Assembly (NCBI GenBank): GCA_963716855.1
Contig: CAVQUV010000005.1
Location: 372,001-436,000 of the forward strand
Source of the DNA: JAGVSZ01 sp963716855
GTDB lineage: Bacteria > Pseudomonadota > Gammaproteobacteria > Burkholderiales > SG8-39
Length of the DNA: 64,000 nucleotides
Reading direction: 5' to 3'
The position numbers and the translations under genes are program-made. A model generated the notes under the pieces. The model had not been told where the DNA came from and made no database searches. It worked only from the letters and a program-made list of their open reading frames with translations. Of the stretch, positions 23,544-32,817 are shown piece by piece (position 1 is the stretch's first letter; every line of letters starts with the position of its first letter).

Positions 23544-25348
23544 GACTTGCCTTCGGCCTTTCCCGTGCGCATCATGCCGGCCGCCATCGCGCCCGCGTAG
23601 CCGGCGGCGACGCGCACGTCGACGACCGCCACCGCGCCGCCGCGCACCGCATCGATCGCCTCGCGCAGCACTGCGTCGATTTCTGCAGGTTCGGTCACGG
23701 GGCCGAAGCCGAGCGCGCCTTGCGCACGCCCCATTGCCGCGAGGTCGATATCCGGTGTGGCGATCCGCTGCCCGATCCAGCGGTTCTCGACGGGTCGCCC
23801 GCGAGTGCGCGCCACGCGCTCCTGGTGCAGCTCGTCGTTGAAGAACGAGCGGTTGTTGGCCACCACCAGGAGCAGCGGAATCCGATAGTGGGTCGCGGTC
23901 CAGAGGGCGGTGACGCCCATCAGGAAGTCGCCATCGCCCGTGAGCGCGACCGGGATGCGTCCCGACCCGCGCAGCGCGAGCGCCGCGCCGACCGCCATCC
24001 CTGGCCCGGAGCCGATGCCGGCGCCGCCGTCGTAGCCGATGAAGTCGAGCGGGTGGCGGAAGTGCCGGTACTCGCCGCTCCAGCTGAGCGGCAGGCGGAT
24101 GAAGCACGCCGGCGCGTCGCCGAGGGCCTCGTTCAGCGCGGCGGCGAGGCTTGCGACCGTGATCTCGGCGCCTGCCGGCGCGGCCGCCGGCGCCGCGGGT
24201 TTCGCCGGCACCGACGCCGGCGTGGCGCGCGTCGCGGCGGCGAGCAGCAGCGGCACGACGACGTCCGGCTCCGCGAGCAGGTGGCAGTCGACCGGCGGCA
24301 ACCCCTGGTGATCCATGCTCCAGCCGCGATGAGCGTGGAGATCGACCGAGACTTGAATGACCCTGGCAGCGACCGGCGCGGTGCCGAAGGCGGTCTTCAG
24401 GGTTCCGGCGAGGTCGTTCCAGTCGAGGCTGAGAATCACGTCGGCCGCGCGCAGAATCTCCGCCCCGGCCGGAGAGAGGAAGGTGGTCGCGGGGACTGCG
24501 TGCAACGGATGGTCGGTGGGAAACGCCGCCGCCTGCTTGATGTCGGTGAGCACGCGCGCGCCGAGTTTCTCGGCGAGCGCCACGCGCTCGTGCCACGCCC
24601 GCTCGCCGCGGCCGACGCGGCCGGCGAGGATCACCGGGTGCCGCGCGCCGTCGAGCAGCCGCGCGGCGTGCGCGACCGTCTCCGGCGCAGGCCGCGCCGC
24701 CGGCGGCGGAGCGAAGCGGGTGGCATCGGGCACCGCGGGTGCCGCTTCGAGCCGCGCCTCCTGCAGCCCGGCGTCGAGACAGACGTAGACCGGCCCGCGC
24801 GGCGCCGTGTTCGCGAGCAGCGCCGCCCGCAGGATCGACTCCTGCGCCGCGGCGGCGGACGCGGGCTGGTCGTCCCATTTGGTGTAGTCGCGCACGAGCG
24901 CACCCTGGTCGCGCGCGGTGTGGATCCAGTCGATCCACGGCCGGCGCTGCGCGGCGTCCACTGGCCCGGTGGCCCCCAGCACGAGCACCGGCACGCGGTC
25001 GCACCACGCGTTGAAGATCGGCATGGTCGCGTGCATCAGCCCGACGTTCGCATGCACCGCCGCCGCCATCATGCGGCCCGTCACCCGGTAATAGCCATGC
25101 GCGATCCCGACCGCGTGCTCCTCGTGCAGGCAGAGCAGCATCTGCGGGCGCTCGTTGCCGAGATAGTTGACGAGGCTGTCGTGCAGCCCCCGGAAGCTCG
25201 CGCCGGGGTTGAGCGCGACGAACGGGATGTCGAGCGCGCGAATCGCCGCCGCGACCGCGTCGCTGCCCCAATAGGTCGGCGCGTCGGTCGTCGACGCCGG
25301 CTTCTCTTCGGGGATCGGGTTCGAAACTGCGCGTTTGTCGATGTCCAT
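23540..25348 (-). CDS. Thiamine diphosphate-dependent enzyme (acetolactate synthase-like)
   Basis: A 602-residue ThDP enzyme with the three-domain layout. The N-terminal PYR domain has LCLHEEHAVGIAHGYYRVTG with the cofactor-activating Glu; the central domain is nucleotide-like (HPVILAGRVGRGERAWHE); the C-terminal PP domain has the GDGDFLMG...VVANNRSFFND ThDP/Mg motif. It groups with the acetolactate synthase, benzoylformate and sulfopyruvate decarboxylase superfamily, without matching ilvB-specific features. Flanked by a Pht5-like gene (8 bp upstream) and a Bug receptor (4-bp overlap), it likely decarboxylates or ligates an aromatic or 2-oxo acid. The substrate is unknown. Confidence 0.85.
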   Translation of the reverse strand: MDIDKRAVSNPIPEEKPASTTDAPTYWGSDAVAAAIRALDIPFVALNPGASFRGLHDSLVNYLGNERPQMLLCLHEEHAVGIAHGYYRVTGRMMAAAVHANVGLMHATMPIFNAWCDRVPVLVLGATGPVDAAQRRPWIDWIHTARDQGALVRDYTKWDDQPASAAAAQESILRAALLANTAPRGPVYVCLDAGLQEARLEAAPAVPDATRFAPPPAARPAPETVAHAARLLDGARHPVILAGRVGRGERAWHERVALAEKLGARVLTDIKQAAAFPTDHPLHAVPATTFLSPAGAEILRAADVILSLDWNDLAGTLKTAFGTAPVAARVIQVSVDLHAHRGWSMDHQGLPPVDCHLLAEPDVVVPLLLAAATRATPASVPAKPAAPAAAPAGAEITVASLAAALNEALGDAPACFIRLPLSWSGEYRHFRHPLDFIGYDGGAGIGSGPGMAVGAALALRGSGRIPVALTGDGDFLMGVTALWTATHYRIPLLLVVANNRSFFNDELHQERVARTRGRPVENRWIGQRIATPDIDLAAMGRAQGALGFGPVTEPAEIDAVLREAIDAVRGGAVAVVDVRVAAGYAGAMAAGMMRTGKAEGKS

Positions 25349-25356
25349 GGCCGTGG

Positions 25357-26340
25357 TCAGATGCGGAACTGCGTGCGGACCTGCTCGGGGAAGAGCGTCT
25401 CGGCCTCGAGCAGGCGGTGGCAGACGCCCTGCTCGAACGCGTACCGCAGGAACGCGTCGAGCGTGCGCCGGTTGGGTTCGACCCCGTAGGGAAACGGGTC
25501 GTCGCCGAAGAGCTCGCGCAGACGCGCGACGTAGTCGCCGAGCCAGGCGAGCGGCGCGTGCGAGGCGGTGATGTCGCCGAGCCGCGCGAGCGAGCGGCGC
25601 TTCGCTTCCTCGAACGCCTTGACCAGGTTCATCGCCACCCACGGATCGCGGTCGAACACGTCGCGGCGCAGCGCCACGACGTGCATGATCGGGAACACGC
25701 CGGTCTTGCGGAACCACGCCTCCTCCGCGTCGCGGTACGCCGGATAGAGCCGCGCGACCCGCCCTTCCGCGAACGCTGGCGGCGGCCGCGCGGAGAGCAC
25801 CGCGTCGAGCTCGCCCGCGAGCAGCATGCCGTTCAGCGTCTTGTCGGGCGCGCGCTGCAGCCGAACGTCGGGAGGCAGCTTCAGCGCAACCTTCTCGACG
25901 CGGCCGGATTCGTGGACGCCCGCCTGCACCCACTCGATCGACGCGAGCGGGATGCCGAGCTCGTGGGCGATGTAGCCGCGACTGTAGATCGCGGCGGTCT
26001 GCGCCCACTCCGGCACGCCGATGCGCTTGCCGCGCAGGTCCGCCGGGGCTTTCACCGGCCCGTCGGGCCGGACGTAGATCGACGACAGCCGGAACACGCG
26101 CGAGACGAACACGGGCAGCGGCACGATGCTGCGGTCGTCCTGCGACAGCAGCGAGACGACCTTCGCGAAGGACATCTCGGAGACGTCCCACTCGCGGTGC
26201 TTGGTGAAACGGAAGAAGATCTCTTCGACCGGGAGGTTCAGGACGTTGAGATCGATGCCCTCGGGACGGACCGCGCCGAGCGCGAGATCGCGCACATGGT
26301 CGTAGTCGCCGATCGCGAGCGTGAGGGGCAGCGCGGGCAC
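25357..26340 (-). CDS. 4,5-dihydroxyphthalate decarboxylase-like protein
   Basis: A 327-residue protein of the type II periplasmic-binding-fold family that includes 4,5-dihydroxyphthalate decarboxylase (Pht5). LTLAIGDYDHVRDLALGAVR opens the protein, followed by the ligand-binding EMSFAKVV, LRGKRIGVPEWAQTAAIYSR and GELDAVLSARPPPAF, and later FPIMHVVALRRDVF. No signal peptide is seen, consistent with a cytoplasmic enzyme rather than a receptor. First gene of a minus-strand trio with the ThDP enzyme and Bug protein; the order suggests a compact aromatic-acid module. True phthalate activity is not demonstrated by sequence. Confidence 0.82.
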   Translation of the reverse strand: MPALPLTLAIGDYDHVRDLALGAVRPEGIDLNVLNLPVEEIFFRFTKHREWDVSEMSFAKVVSLLSQDDRSIVPLPVFVSRVFRLSSIYVRPDGPVKAPADLRGKRIGVPEWAQTAAIYSRGYIAHELGIPLASIEWVQAGVHESGRVEKVALKLPPDVRLQRAPDKTLNGMLLAGELDAVLSARPPPAFAEGRVARLYPAYRDAEEAWFRKTGVFPIMHVVALRRDVFDRDPWVAMNLVKAFEEAKRRSLARLGDITASHAPLAWLGDYVARLRELFGDDPFPYGVEPNRRTLDAFLRYAFEQGVCHRLLEAETLFPEQVRTQFRI

Positions 26341-26455
26341 GTCCTACCTCCGAAGTGAGTCAGCCGCCGGGTCGCGCGGACTATAGCGCGCGCCGCGCCT
26401 GCCTGTAGAATTGCGCCCTTTCCGGCGCCGGACGGCACGGGCGCCCCGGTCGATC

Positions 26456-27334
26456 ATGCAGAACTTCCAGGACCTCATTCTCCGCCTCCAGACTTTCTGG
26501 GGCGATCGGGGGTGCGTGCTTCTCCAGCCCTACGACATGGAGGTCGGCGCAGGCACGTTCCACACCGCGACGTTCCTGCGCGCGATCGGCCCCGAGCCTT
26601 GGAACGCCGCCTATGTGCAGCCGTCGCGCCGCCCGAAGGACGGCCGCTACGGCGAGAATCCGAACCGCCTGCAGCACTACTACCAGTACCAGGTGGTGCT
26701 CAAGCCCTCGCCCGACAACATTCAGGACCTGTACCTCGACAGCCTGCGCGCCCTCGGCGTCGATCCCGCCGAGCACGACATCCGCTTCGTGGAAGACGAC
26801 TGGGAGTCGCCGACCCTCGGTGCGTGGGGACTCGGCTGGGAGGTGTGGCTCGACGGCATGGAGGTGACGCAGTTCACCTACTTCCAGGAGGTCGGCTCGC
26901 TGCCGTGCAAGCCGGTGCTCGGCGAGATTACCTACGGCCTCGAGCGGCTCGCGATGTACCTGCAGGGGGTGGAGAACGTCTTCGACCTGGTGTGGGCGCC
27001 GGGCGTGACGTACGGGGACGTGTTCCACCAGAACGAGGTCGAGCAGTCCCGGTACAACTTCGAGGAGAGCGACCCGAAGTGGCTGCTCGGACTGTTCGAC
27101 GGCTTCGAGCGCGAGGCGAAGCGGCTCCTCGAGCGCGGGCTCACCCTGCCGGGCTACGAGATGGTCATGAAGTGCTCGCACGCGTTCAACCTGCTCGATG
27201 CGCGCGGCGCGATCTCGACCACCGAGCGCGCCGGGTACATCGCGCGCGTGCGCACCCTCGCCCGCGCCGCGGCGCAGGCCTACTACGAGTCGCGCGAGCG
27301 GCTGGGATTCCCGATGCTGAAGAAGCCGTCCTGA
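26456..27334 (+). CDS. glyQ: Glycyl-tRNA synthetase alpha subunit
   Basis: The 292-residue catalytic subunit of the bacterial alpha2beta2 glycyl-tRNA synthetase. The start MQNFQDLILRLQTFWGDRGC, then LLQPYDMEVGAGTFHTATFL, is diagnostic. Further signatures are YVQPSRRPKDGRYGENPNR and FTYFQEVGSLPCKPVLGEIT. A TAGAAT at 26406-26411 could be the -10 box. It is the first gene of the glyQ-glyS-gmhB-plsC run and is separated from glyS by 1 bp. Confidence 0.97.
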   Translation: MQNFQDLILRLQTFWGDRGCVLLQPYDMEVGAGTFHTATFLRAIGPEPWNAAYVQPSRRPKDGRYGENPNRLQHYYQYQVVLKPSPDNIQDLYLDSLRALGVDPAEHDIRFVEDDWESPTLGAWGLGWEVWLDGMEVTQFTYFQEVGSLPCKPVLGEITYGLERLAMYLQGVENVFDLVWAPGVTYGDVFHQNEVEQSRYNFEESDPKWLLGLFDGFEREAKRLLERGLTLPGYEMVMKCSHAFNLLDARGAISTTERAGYIARVRTLARAAAQAYYESRERLGFPMLKKPS

Positions 27335-27335
27335 C

Positions 27336-29405
27336 GTGAGCGCAACCGCCTCGCTCCTCGTCGAGCTCCTCACCGAGGAGCTGCCGCCCAAGGCGCTGCG
27401 CACGCTCGGGTATTCCTTCGCCGATACGCTGGTGAAGGATCTGCGCGCGGACGCGTTCGCACCGGGCGACGGCGAGTTCACGGTTTACGCCTCCCCGCGC
27501 CGGCTCGGCGTTCTCGTGCGCAGCGTTACCGCCAGGGCGCCCGACCGCGAGGTGCTCGCCAAGGGCCCGTCGGTCAAGGCCGGGCTCTCCGCCGACGGCG
27601 CGCCGACGCCGGCGCTCCTCGGCTTCGCCAAGAAGCAGGGCGTGTCGGTCGACCGGCTTGAGCGCATTAGCGACGGCAAGCAGGAGGTGTTCGCGTTCCG
27701 GTCGGTCGCCGCGGGCGCCGCGCTCGACGAGACGCTCGCTGCGAAGGTCGCGGCCGCACTCAAGAAGCTGCCGATCCCGAAGATCATGCGCTGGGGCGAC
27801 TTCGATGTGGAGTTCGTGCGCCCGGCGCGCGGCCTGGTGATGCTGCACGGCGAGCGCATCGTGCCGGGCAAGGTGCTCGGACTGGAGAGCGGACGCGCCA
27901 CGCGCGGGCACCGCTTCCTCGGCAAGGGCGAGATCGCCCTCGCGCGCGCCGACGACTACGAGCGCGTCCTCGAGCAGGATGGGAAGGTGCTCGCGAACTT
28001 CGAGCTCCGCGCCCGTGCGATCCGCGAGCGGCTCGCGGCCGCGGCGGGCGGCGCAACGATCGCCGCCGACGATGCGCTTTTCGACGAGGTCACCGCGCTC
28101 GTCGAATGGCCGGCCGTGTACGAGGGCCATTTCGAGAAGGCGTTCCTGGAGGTGCCGCAGGAGTGCCTGATGCTGACGATGCGCCAGAATCAGAAGTACT
28201 TCCCGCTCGTCGACGGGCAAGGGCGGCTCTCGAACCGCTTTCTCGTCGTGTCGAACATGGCGCTCGCGCACCCGCACCACATCGTCCGCGGCAACGAGCG
28301 CGTGCTGCGCGCGCGGCTCTCCGACGCGAAGTTCTTCTACGACCAGGATCGGCGCCGCACGCTCGCCTCGCGCGTGGAGGGCCTGGCGGCCGTCGTGTAT
28401 CACAACAAGCTCGGCACGCAGCTCGCGCGCGTCGAGCGCATCGAGCGGCTCGCCGCGCTGATCGCGCGCAAGCTCGGTGCGGACGAGACGCTCGCGGGCC
28501 GCGCCGCGCGGCTCTGCAAGGCCGATCTCCTTACCGGCATGGTCGGCGAGTTCCCCGAGCTGCAGGGCGTAATGGGCGAGTATTACGCGCGCCACGACGG
28601 CGAGCCGGAGGCCGTCGCGCGCGCAATCGAGGCGCACTACCGCCCGCGCTTCGCCGGCGACGCGCTCCCCGAGGACCGCATCGGCGACTGCGTGTCGCTC
28701 GCCGACAAGCTCGACACGCTCGCCGGCATCTGGTCGGTCGGCGGCGCGCCGACCGGCGACAAGGATCCTTTCGCGCTGCGCCGCGCGGCGCTCGGGCTCG
28801 TGCGCATCCTCGTGGAGCATCGGCTGCCGCTCGACGTGGTCGCGCTGCTGCAGGACGCCGCCGCCGCGTTCGCACCGAGTGCCCCTGGCTCGGTCGCGAC
28901 CGAGCTGCACGCGTTCGTCCTCGACCGCCTGCGCTCGTACCTGCGCGATCAGGGCTACGCGCCGGACGAGATCGAGTCGGTGCTCGCCGATGGGCCCGGG
29001 CGGCTCGACCTGGTGGTGGCGCGCGTCGAAGCGGTGCGCGCGTTCCGGGCCCTGCCGGAAGCCGAGAGCCTCGCCGCGGCCAACAAGCGCGTGCGCAACA
29101 TCCTGCGCAAGGCCGAGTTCGCGCCGGGGCGCACCGATCCCGCGCTGCTGGCCGAGGCGGCCGAGCGGGCGCTCCACGCCGCGCTCGGGCGCATCCGCTC
29201 CGACGTCGAGGCGAAGGCCGCCGGCGGCGAGTACGCCGATTCGCTGCGCCTGCTCGCGCGCGTGCGGCCGGAGGTCGACCGCTTCTTCGACGACGTGCTC
29301 GTCAACGCCGAGGATCCGCTGCTCCGCACCAACCGCCTGCGGCTCCTCGCGGAGCTGGAACACGTGCTGAACCGGGTGGCCGACATCTCCCGCCTCGCGG
29401 GCTGA
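27336..29405 (+). CDS. glyS: Glycyl-tRNA synthetase beta subunit
   Basis: The 689-residue tRNA-binding subunit of glycyl-tRNA synthetase. The N-terminus ASLLVELLTEELPPKALRTL is typical. The HD-like domain contains SRVEGLAAVVYHNKLG, and the C-terminal anticodon-binding part contains FFDDVLVNAEDPLLRTNRLR. GTG start 1 bp after glyQ. The length is normal for the family, with no gap or frameshift. Confidence 0.96.
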   Translation: MSATASLLVELLTEELPPKALRTLGYSFADTLVKDLRADAFAPGDGEFTVYASPRRLGVLVRSVTARAPDREVLAKGPSVKAGLSADGAPTPALLGFAKKQGVSVDRLERISDGKQEVFAFRSVAAGAALDETLAAKVAAALKKLPIPKIMRWGDFDVEFVRPARGLVMLHGERIVPGKVLGLESGRATRGHRFLGKGEIALARADDYERVLEQDGKVLANFELRARAIRERLAAAAGGATIAADDALFDEVTALVEWPAVYEGHFEKAFLEVPQECLMLTMRQNQKYFPLVDGQGRLSNRFLVVSNMALAHPHHIVRGNERVLRARLSDAKFFYDQDRRRTLASRVEGLAAVVYHNKLGTQLARVERIERLAALIARKLGADETLAGRAARLCKADLLTGMVGEFPELQGVMGEYYARHDGEPEAVARAIEAHYRPRFAGDALPEDRIGDCVSLADKLDTLAGIWSVGGAPTGDKDPFALRRAALGLVRILVEHRLPLDVVALLQDAAAAFAPSAPGSVATELHAFVLDRLRSYLRDQGYAPDEIESVLADGPGRLDLVVARVEAVRAFRALPEAESLAAANKRVRNILRKAEFAPGRTDPALLAEAAERALHAALGRIRSDVEAKAAGGEYADSLRLLARVRPEVDRFFDDVLVNAEDPLLRTNRLRLLAELEHVLNRVADISRLAG

Positions 29406-29427
29406 GACTTCGCATTACCATTTCCCC

Positions 29428-29961
29428 ATGAAGCTCGTGATCCTGGACCGCGACGGCGTGATCAACGTCGACAGCGCGCAATTCATCAAAAGCCCCGACG
29501 AGTGGAAACCGATCCCGGGCAGCCTGGAGGCGATCGCGCGCCTCAACCAGGCCGGCTACACCGTCGTCGTTGCGACCAACCAGTCGGGCATCGGCCGGGG
29601 CCTCTTCGACATGGCGACTCTGAACACGATCAACGCCAAGATGCACAAAGCGCTGGCGCAGCTCGGCGGGCGCATCGAGGCGATCTTCTACTGCCCCGAC
29701 ACCGCTGGATCGGAGTCGGCCTATCGCAAGCCCGCGCCCGGCATGTTCCTCGACATCGCCGAGCGCTTCGCGATGCCGCTCGAGGACGTGCCCGCGGTCG
29801 GCGACAGCCTGCGCGACCTGCAGGCGGCGGCGGCGGCCAAGGCACGGCCCATCCTCGTACTCACCGGCAAGGGTCAGAAGACGCTCGAGGCCGGCGGTCT
29901 GCCCGAGGGAACGGAGGTGTTTCCCGACCTCGCCGCAGTGGCGGAGGCGCTCGCCGCATGA
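29428..29961 (+). CDS. gmhB: D-glycero-beta-D-manno-heptose 1,7-bisphosphate 7-phosphatase
   Basis: A 177-residue HAD phosphatase in ADP-heptose synthesis for LPS core. Catalytic Asp7 and Asp9 are in LVILDRDGVIN; VATNQSGIGRG holds motif II; YRKPAPGMF and VGDSLRDLQAA hold motifs III and IV. The metal-binding cysteine cluster of enterobacterial GmhB is reduced to one visible Cys in FYCPDTA, as in the short betaproteobacterial type. Its stop overlaps the plsC start (ATGA). Confidence 0.92.
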   Translation: MKLVILDRDGVINVDSAQFIKSPDEWKPIPGSLEAIARLNQAGYTVVVATNQSGIGRGLFDMATLNTINAKMHKALAQLGGRIEAIFYCPDTAGSESAYRKPAPGMFLDIAERFAMPLEDVPAVGDSLRDLQAAAAAKARPILVLTGKGQKTLEAGGLPEGTEVFPDLAAVAEALAA

Positions 29962-30713
29962 CGCACCTCCGGTCCGCGCTCTTCCAGCTCATCCTCGTCG
30001 CGGTGGTGATCCCCTACTCCGGACTGTGCCTCTGCACCGCGCCTTTCCCGCGCCTCGTGCGCTGGCGCATCATCGCCGCCTGGCCGCAGTTCGCCTTCTG
30101 GCTCTCCCGCCACCTGCTGCGCATCGACTACGAGGTGCACGGCCGGGAGCACATCCCCGCCAGGCCGTGCGTCGTCCTCTCGAAGCACCAGTCGGCGTGG
30201 GAAACGATCGCGTACACGACGATCTTTCCGCCGCACGTCTATGTGCTCAAGCGCGAGCTGCTGTGGCTGCCGTTCCTTGGCTGGGGCCTCGGGCTGATGA
30301 GCCCGATCGCGATCAACCGCGCCAACCGCAAGAACGCGATGCAGCGCTTGATCCAGCTCGGCGGCGAGCGGCTCGCACAGGGCTTCTCGATCATGGTGTA
30401 TCCCGAAGGCACCCGCATCGCGGTGGGCCGGCGGGGCATCTACAAGCTGGGCGGCGCGGTGATCGCGGTGAACAACCGCGCGGTCGCGCTGCCCGTCGCG
30501 CACAACGCCGGACTCCTGTGGCCGCGCAATTCCTTCGCGAAGCAGCCCGGCAAGGTGACGGTGGTGATCGGCCCGCCGATCCCGACCGAGGGCCTCACCG
30601 CCGAGCAGGTGATGCGGCGTGCGGAGGAGTGGATCGAAGGCGAGATGGAGCGGCTGACGCCGCCCGCGGCGGTGCAGGGGTTCCATGCAGCTCGAGCTGC
30701 CCTTCCTCGTTGA
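29958..30713 (+). CDS. plsC: 1-acyl-sn-glycerol-3-phosphate acyltransferase
   Basis: A 251-residue membrane acyltransferase that makes phosphatidic acid. The N-terminal hydrophobic helix is LFQLILVAVVIPYSGLCL. The catalytic block I is SKHQSAWET with His77 and Glu82, an HX4E instead of the canonical HX4D. Block III is MVYPEGTRI near residue 150, and block IV is VALPVAHNAG. The ATG overlaps the gmhB stop. Its end overlaps the DUF45 gene by 29 bp. Confidence 0.92.
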   Translation: MTHLRSALFQLILVAVVIPYSGLCLCTAPFPRLVRWRIIAAWPQFAFWLSRHLLRIDYEVHGREHIPARPCVVLSKHQSAWETIAYTTIFPPHVYVLKRELLWLPFLGWGLGLMSPIAINRANRKNAMQRLIQLGGERLAQGFSIMVYPEGTRIAVGRRGIYKLGGAVIAVNNRAVALPVAHNAGLLWPRNSFAKQPGKVTVVIGPPIPTEGLTAEQVMRRAEEWIEGEMERLTPPAAVQGFHAARAALPR

Positions 30714-31443
30714 ACCCCCGCGCGAGGCGCAAGGCCGGCTGCGGCACGTGCAGCTCGGCGGGCGCGTCCTGCCCTACCGGTTTCGGCGCGCGCGCCGCCG
30801 CACGATAGGAATCGTCGTCGACGAGCGCGGCCTCGCCGCGGCGGCGCCGCGCTGGGCCACGATCGCGGAGGTCGAGGCGTTCATCCGCGAGAAGGAGCGC
30901 TGGATTCTCCGGCGCCTCGACGACCCGCGGCGCCGCTCCCGCGCGCCTTTCCTGTGGCAGGTGGGTGCGCGACTGCCGTACCTCGGGCGCGAGATCGTGA
31001 TTGCCGGGGCGACGCGTGGCGCGCCGGTCCTCGCCGGCGATCGTCTCGAGGTGCCCGCGCGCGCGACGTCGGCAGCGTCGGCGCTGCGCGAGGAGGTGAC
31101 GGCCTGGCTGAGATCCGCGGCTCTCGCGCTCTTCCACGAACGGATCGCGATCTTCGCGCCGGCGCTCCGGGTCGCGCCGCCCGAGATCGGGTTGTCGTCC
31201 GCCGCTTCGCAATGGGGAAGCTGCACGCGCTCGGTCGACGGCCGCGGCCGGGTGCTGTTGCACTGGAAGCTCGTGCATTTCGAGGCGCCGCTCGTCGACT
31301 ACGTTGTCGCCCATGAGCTCGCGCACCTGATACACATGAACCACTCGACCGCGTTCTGGCGTCTGGTCGAGGCGGTGTACCCGGGTCATCGCGCCGCGCG
31401 ACGGGCGCTGCGCGAGCGCGGGCACCTGCTCCCCGACCTTTGA
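30685..31443 (+). CDS. SprT-like/DUF45 (YgjP) metallopeptidase
   Basis: A 252-residue predicted zinc metallopeptidase. The motif HELAHLIHMNHS gives HExxH plus the third His a few residues on; upstream ASQWGSCTRSVDGRG...LHWKLVHFEAP is the family signature of YgjP/DUF45 proteins. It is cytoplasmic, with no signal peptide; its substrate is unknown. It begins inside the end of plsC and is followed by gloA (15 bp). Confidence 0.88.
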   Translation: MQLELPFLVEPPREAQGRLRHVQLGGRVLPYRFRRARRRTIGIVVDERGLAAAAPRWATIAEVEAFIREKERWILRRLDDPRRRSRAPFLWQVGARLPYLGREIVIAGATRGAPVLAGDRLEVPARATSAASALREEVTAWLRSAALALFHERIAIFAPALRVAPPEIGLSSAASQWGSCTRSVDGRGRVLLHWKLVHFEAPLVDYVVAHELAHLIHMNHSTAFWRLVEAVYPGHRAARRALRERGHLLPDL

Positions 31444-31458
31444 GAGGAGACTCAAGCG

Positions 31459-31842
31459 ATGCGCATCCTGCACACCATGCTCCGCGTCGGCGATCTCGAC
31501 CGCGCGGTGAAGTTCTACACCGAGGTGCTCGGCATGCATCTCCTGCGCACGAGCGACCGGCCGGACCAGAAGTACACGCTCGCATTCGTCGGCTACGAAG
31601 GCGAGGAAAACGCCGCGGTGCTCGAGCTGACCTACAACTACGGCGTGGACCGGTATGAGATGGGCACCGCGTACGGCCATGTCGCGATCGCCGTGCCGGA
31701 TGCGTACAAGGCCTGCGCGGAGGTGAAGAAGCGCGGCGGCACGGTCACGCGCGAAGCCGGTCCGGTGAAGGGCGGCACGACGGTCATCGCCTTCGTGCAG
31801 GATCCGGACGGTTACAAGATCGAGCTTATCCAACGGGATTGA
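31459..31842 (+). CDS. gloA: Lactoylglutathione lyase (glyoxalase I)
   Basis: A 127-residue metalloenzyme that detoxifies methylglyoxal-glutathione hemithioacetal. Metal ligands are His5 (RILHTMLRV), a Glu in NAAVLELTYN, a His in YGHVAIAV and Glu near residue 123 in GYKIELIQ. DLDRAVKFYTEVLGM is the family signature. Its start is preceded by GAGGAGA. A strong hairpin follows as terminator. Confidence 0.96.
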   Translation: MRILHTMLRVGDLDRAVKFYTEVLGMHLLRTSDRPDQKYTLAFVGYEGEENAAVLELTYNYGVDRYEMGTAYGHVAIAVPDAYKACAEVKKRGGTVTREAGPVKGGTTVIAFVQDPDGYKIELIQRD

Positions 31843-31894
31843 GGACCGCGCGCCTCGCACGGCACCCGATCGGCGCGCTGCCCCCCACTCCCCG

Positions 31895-31922
31895 CCCTCT
31901 CCCCCAAGATCGGGGGAGAGGG
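31895..31922. terminator. Bidirectional hairpin between gloA and ksgA
   Basis: A perfect 11-bp stem (CCCTCTCCCCC / GGGGGAGAGGG) with a 6-nt loop AAGATC in the convergent gap. No clean U-run is present on either side. The location suggests it ends both transcripts. Confidence 0.5.
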
Positions 31923-31961
31923 AGCTAACGGCGCGCCTCGCATCTCACCGGATCGGCACGA

Positions 31962-32732
31962 TTAGGCGCGCGCGATTGCGTTCGCGATCCGGACGTACTC
32001 GTCCACGCCGAGGTTCTCGGGACGCAACCGCGGGTCGATGCCGAGCGCGTGCAGGCCGGCTTCGTCGATTACGCCGCCCAGCGCGTTCCTGAGCGTCTTG
32101 CGGCGCTTCGTGAATGCCGCCGTCACGACGCGGGCCAGGGCGTCGGCATCGCGTGCGCCGAGCGCGGCCGCGGGACGCGGGACCATGCGCACGACCGCGG
32201 AGTCGACCCGCGGCGGAGGCCGGAACGCGCCCGACCCGACATCGAAGCGCTTGGCCATCTCGAAGCGGTACTGGAGCATCACCGACAACCGCCCGTAGTC
32301 GGGCGTCGACGGGGCCGCCACCATCCGGTCGACGACCTCCCGCTGCAGCATGAAGTGAAGATCGCGCAGGCGCGGCGCGAACGCGGCGATCCGGAACAGG
32401 AACGGCGTGGAGATGTTGTAGGGCAGGTTACCCACGATCCGGAGCGGCGCCGGAAGCGCGGCGAAGTCGAACTCGAGCGCGTCGCCCGTGTGCACGACCA
32501 GGCGCTCGGCCGGATACGCCGCGCGCAGGCGCTCCGCGAGGTCCCGGTCGATCTCGACGACGTGGAGTTGCGCGACGCGATCCAGGAGCGGCGCGGTCAG
32601 CGCCGCAAGCCCCGGTCCGATCTCGACGAGCGCATCGTCCGGCCGCGGGTCGATCGCCGCGACGATCCGCGCGATGACGCGCGGGTCGTGGAGGAAGTGT
32701 TGACCGAAGCGTTTGCGCGGTTGGTGATTCAC
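31962..32732 (-). CDS. rsmA: 16S rRNA dimethyladenosine transferase
   Basis: A 256-residue methyltransferase (KsgA) that dimethylates A1518/A1519 of 16S rRNA. The N-terminus RKRFGQHFLHD, SAM motif LVEIGPGLAALTAPLL and catalytic VGNLPYNISTPF are diagnostic. The GTG at 32732 (VNHQPRKRFGQHF) fits family starts; a TTG at 32816 directly after surA would add 28 residues that are not typical. pdxA, which separates surA and ksgA in E. coli, is absent here. Confidence 0.93.
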   Translation of the reverse strand: MNHQPRKRFGQHFLHDPRVIARIVAAIDPRPDDALVEIGPGLAALTAPLLDRVAQLHVVEIDRDLAERLRAAYPAERLVVHTGDALEFDFAALPAPLRIVGNLPYNISTPFLFRIAAFAPRLRDLHFMLQREVVDRMVAAPSTPDYGRLSVMLQYRFEMAKRFDVGSGAFRPPPRVDSAVVRMVPRPAAALGARDADALARVVTAAFTKRRKTLRNALGGVIDEAGLHALGIDPRLRPENLGVDEYVRIANAIARA

Positions 32733-32817
32733 GGCGAGGTGCCAGCCATCAGGCGCCGCGGGCAGCAGGCTCCGCCGAATCCACGCGACGCCTCCCTGCG
32801 AACCGCGCACCGCCAAC

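Noticed and set aside
31895..31922. CCCTCTCCCCC hairpin as a new repeat
   Set aside because: A single C/G stem between convergent genes is an ordinary terminator-like element.
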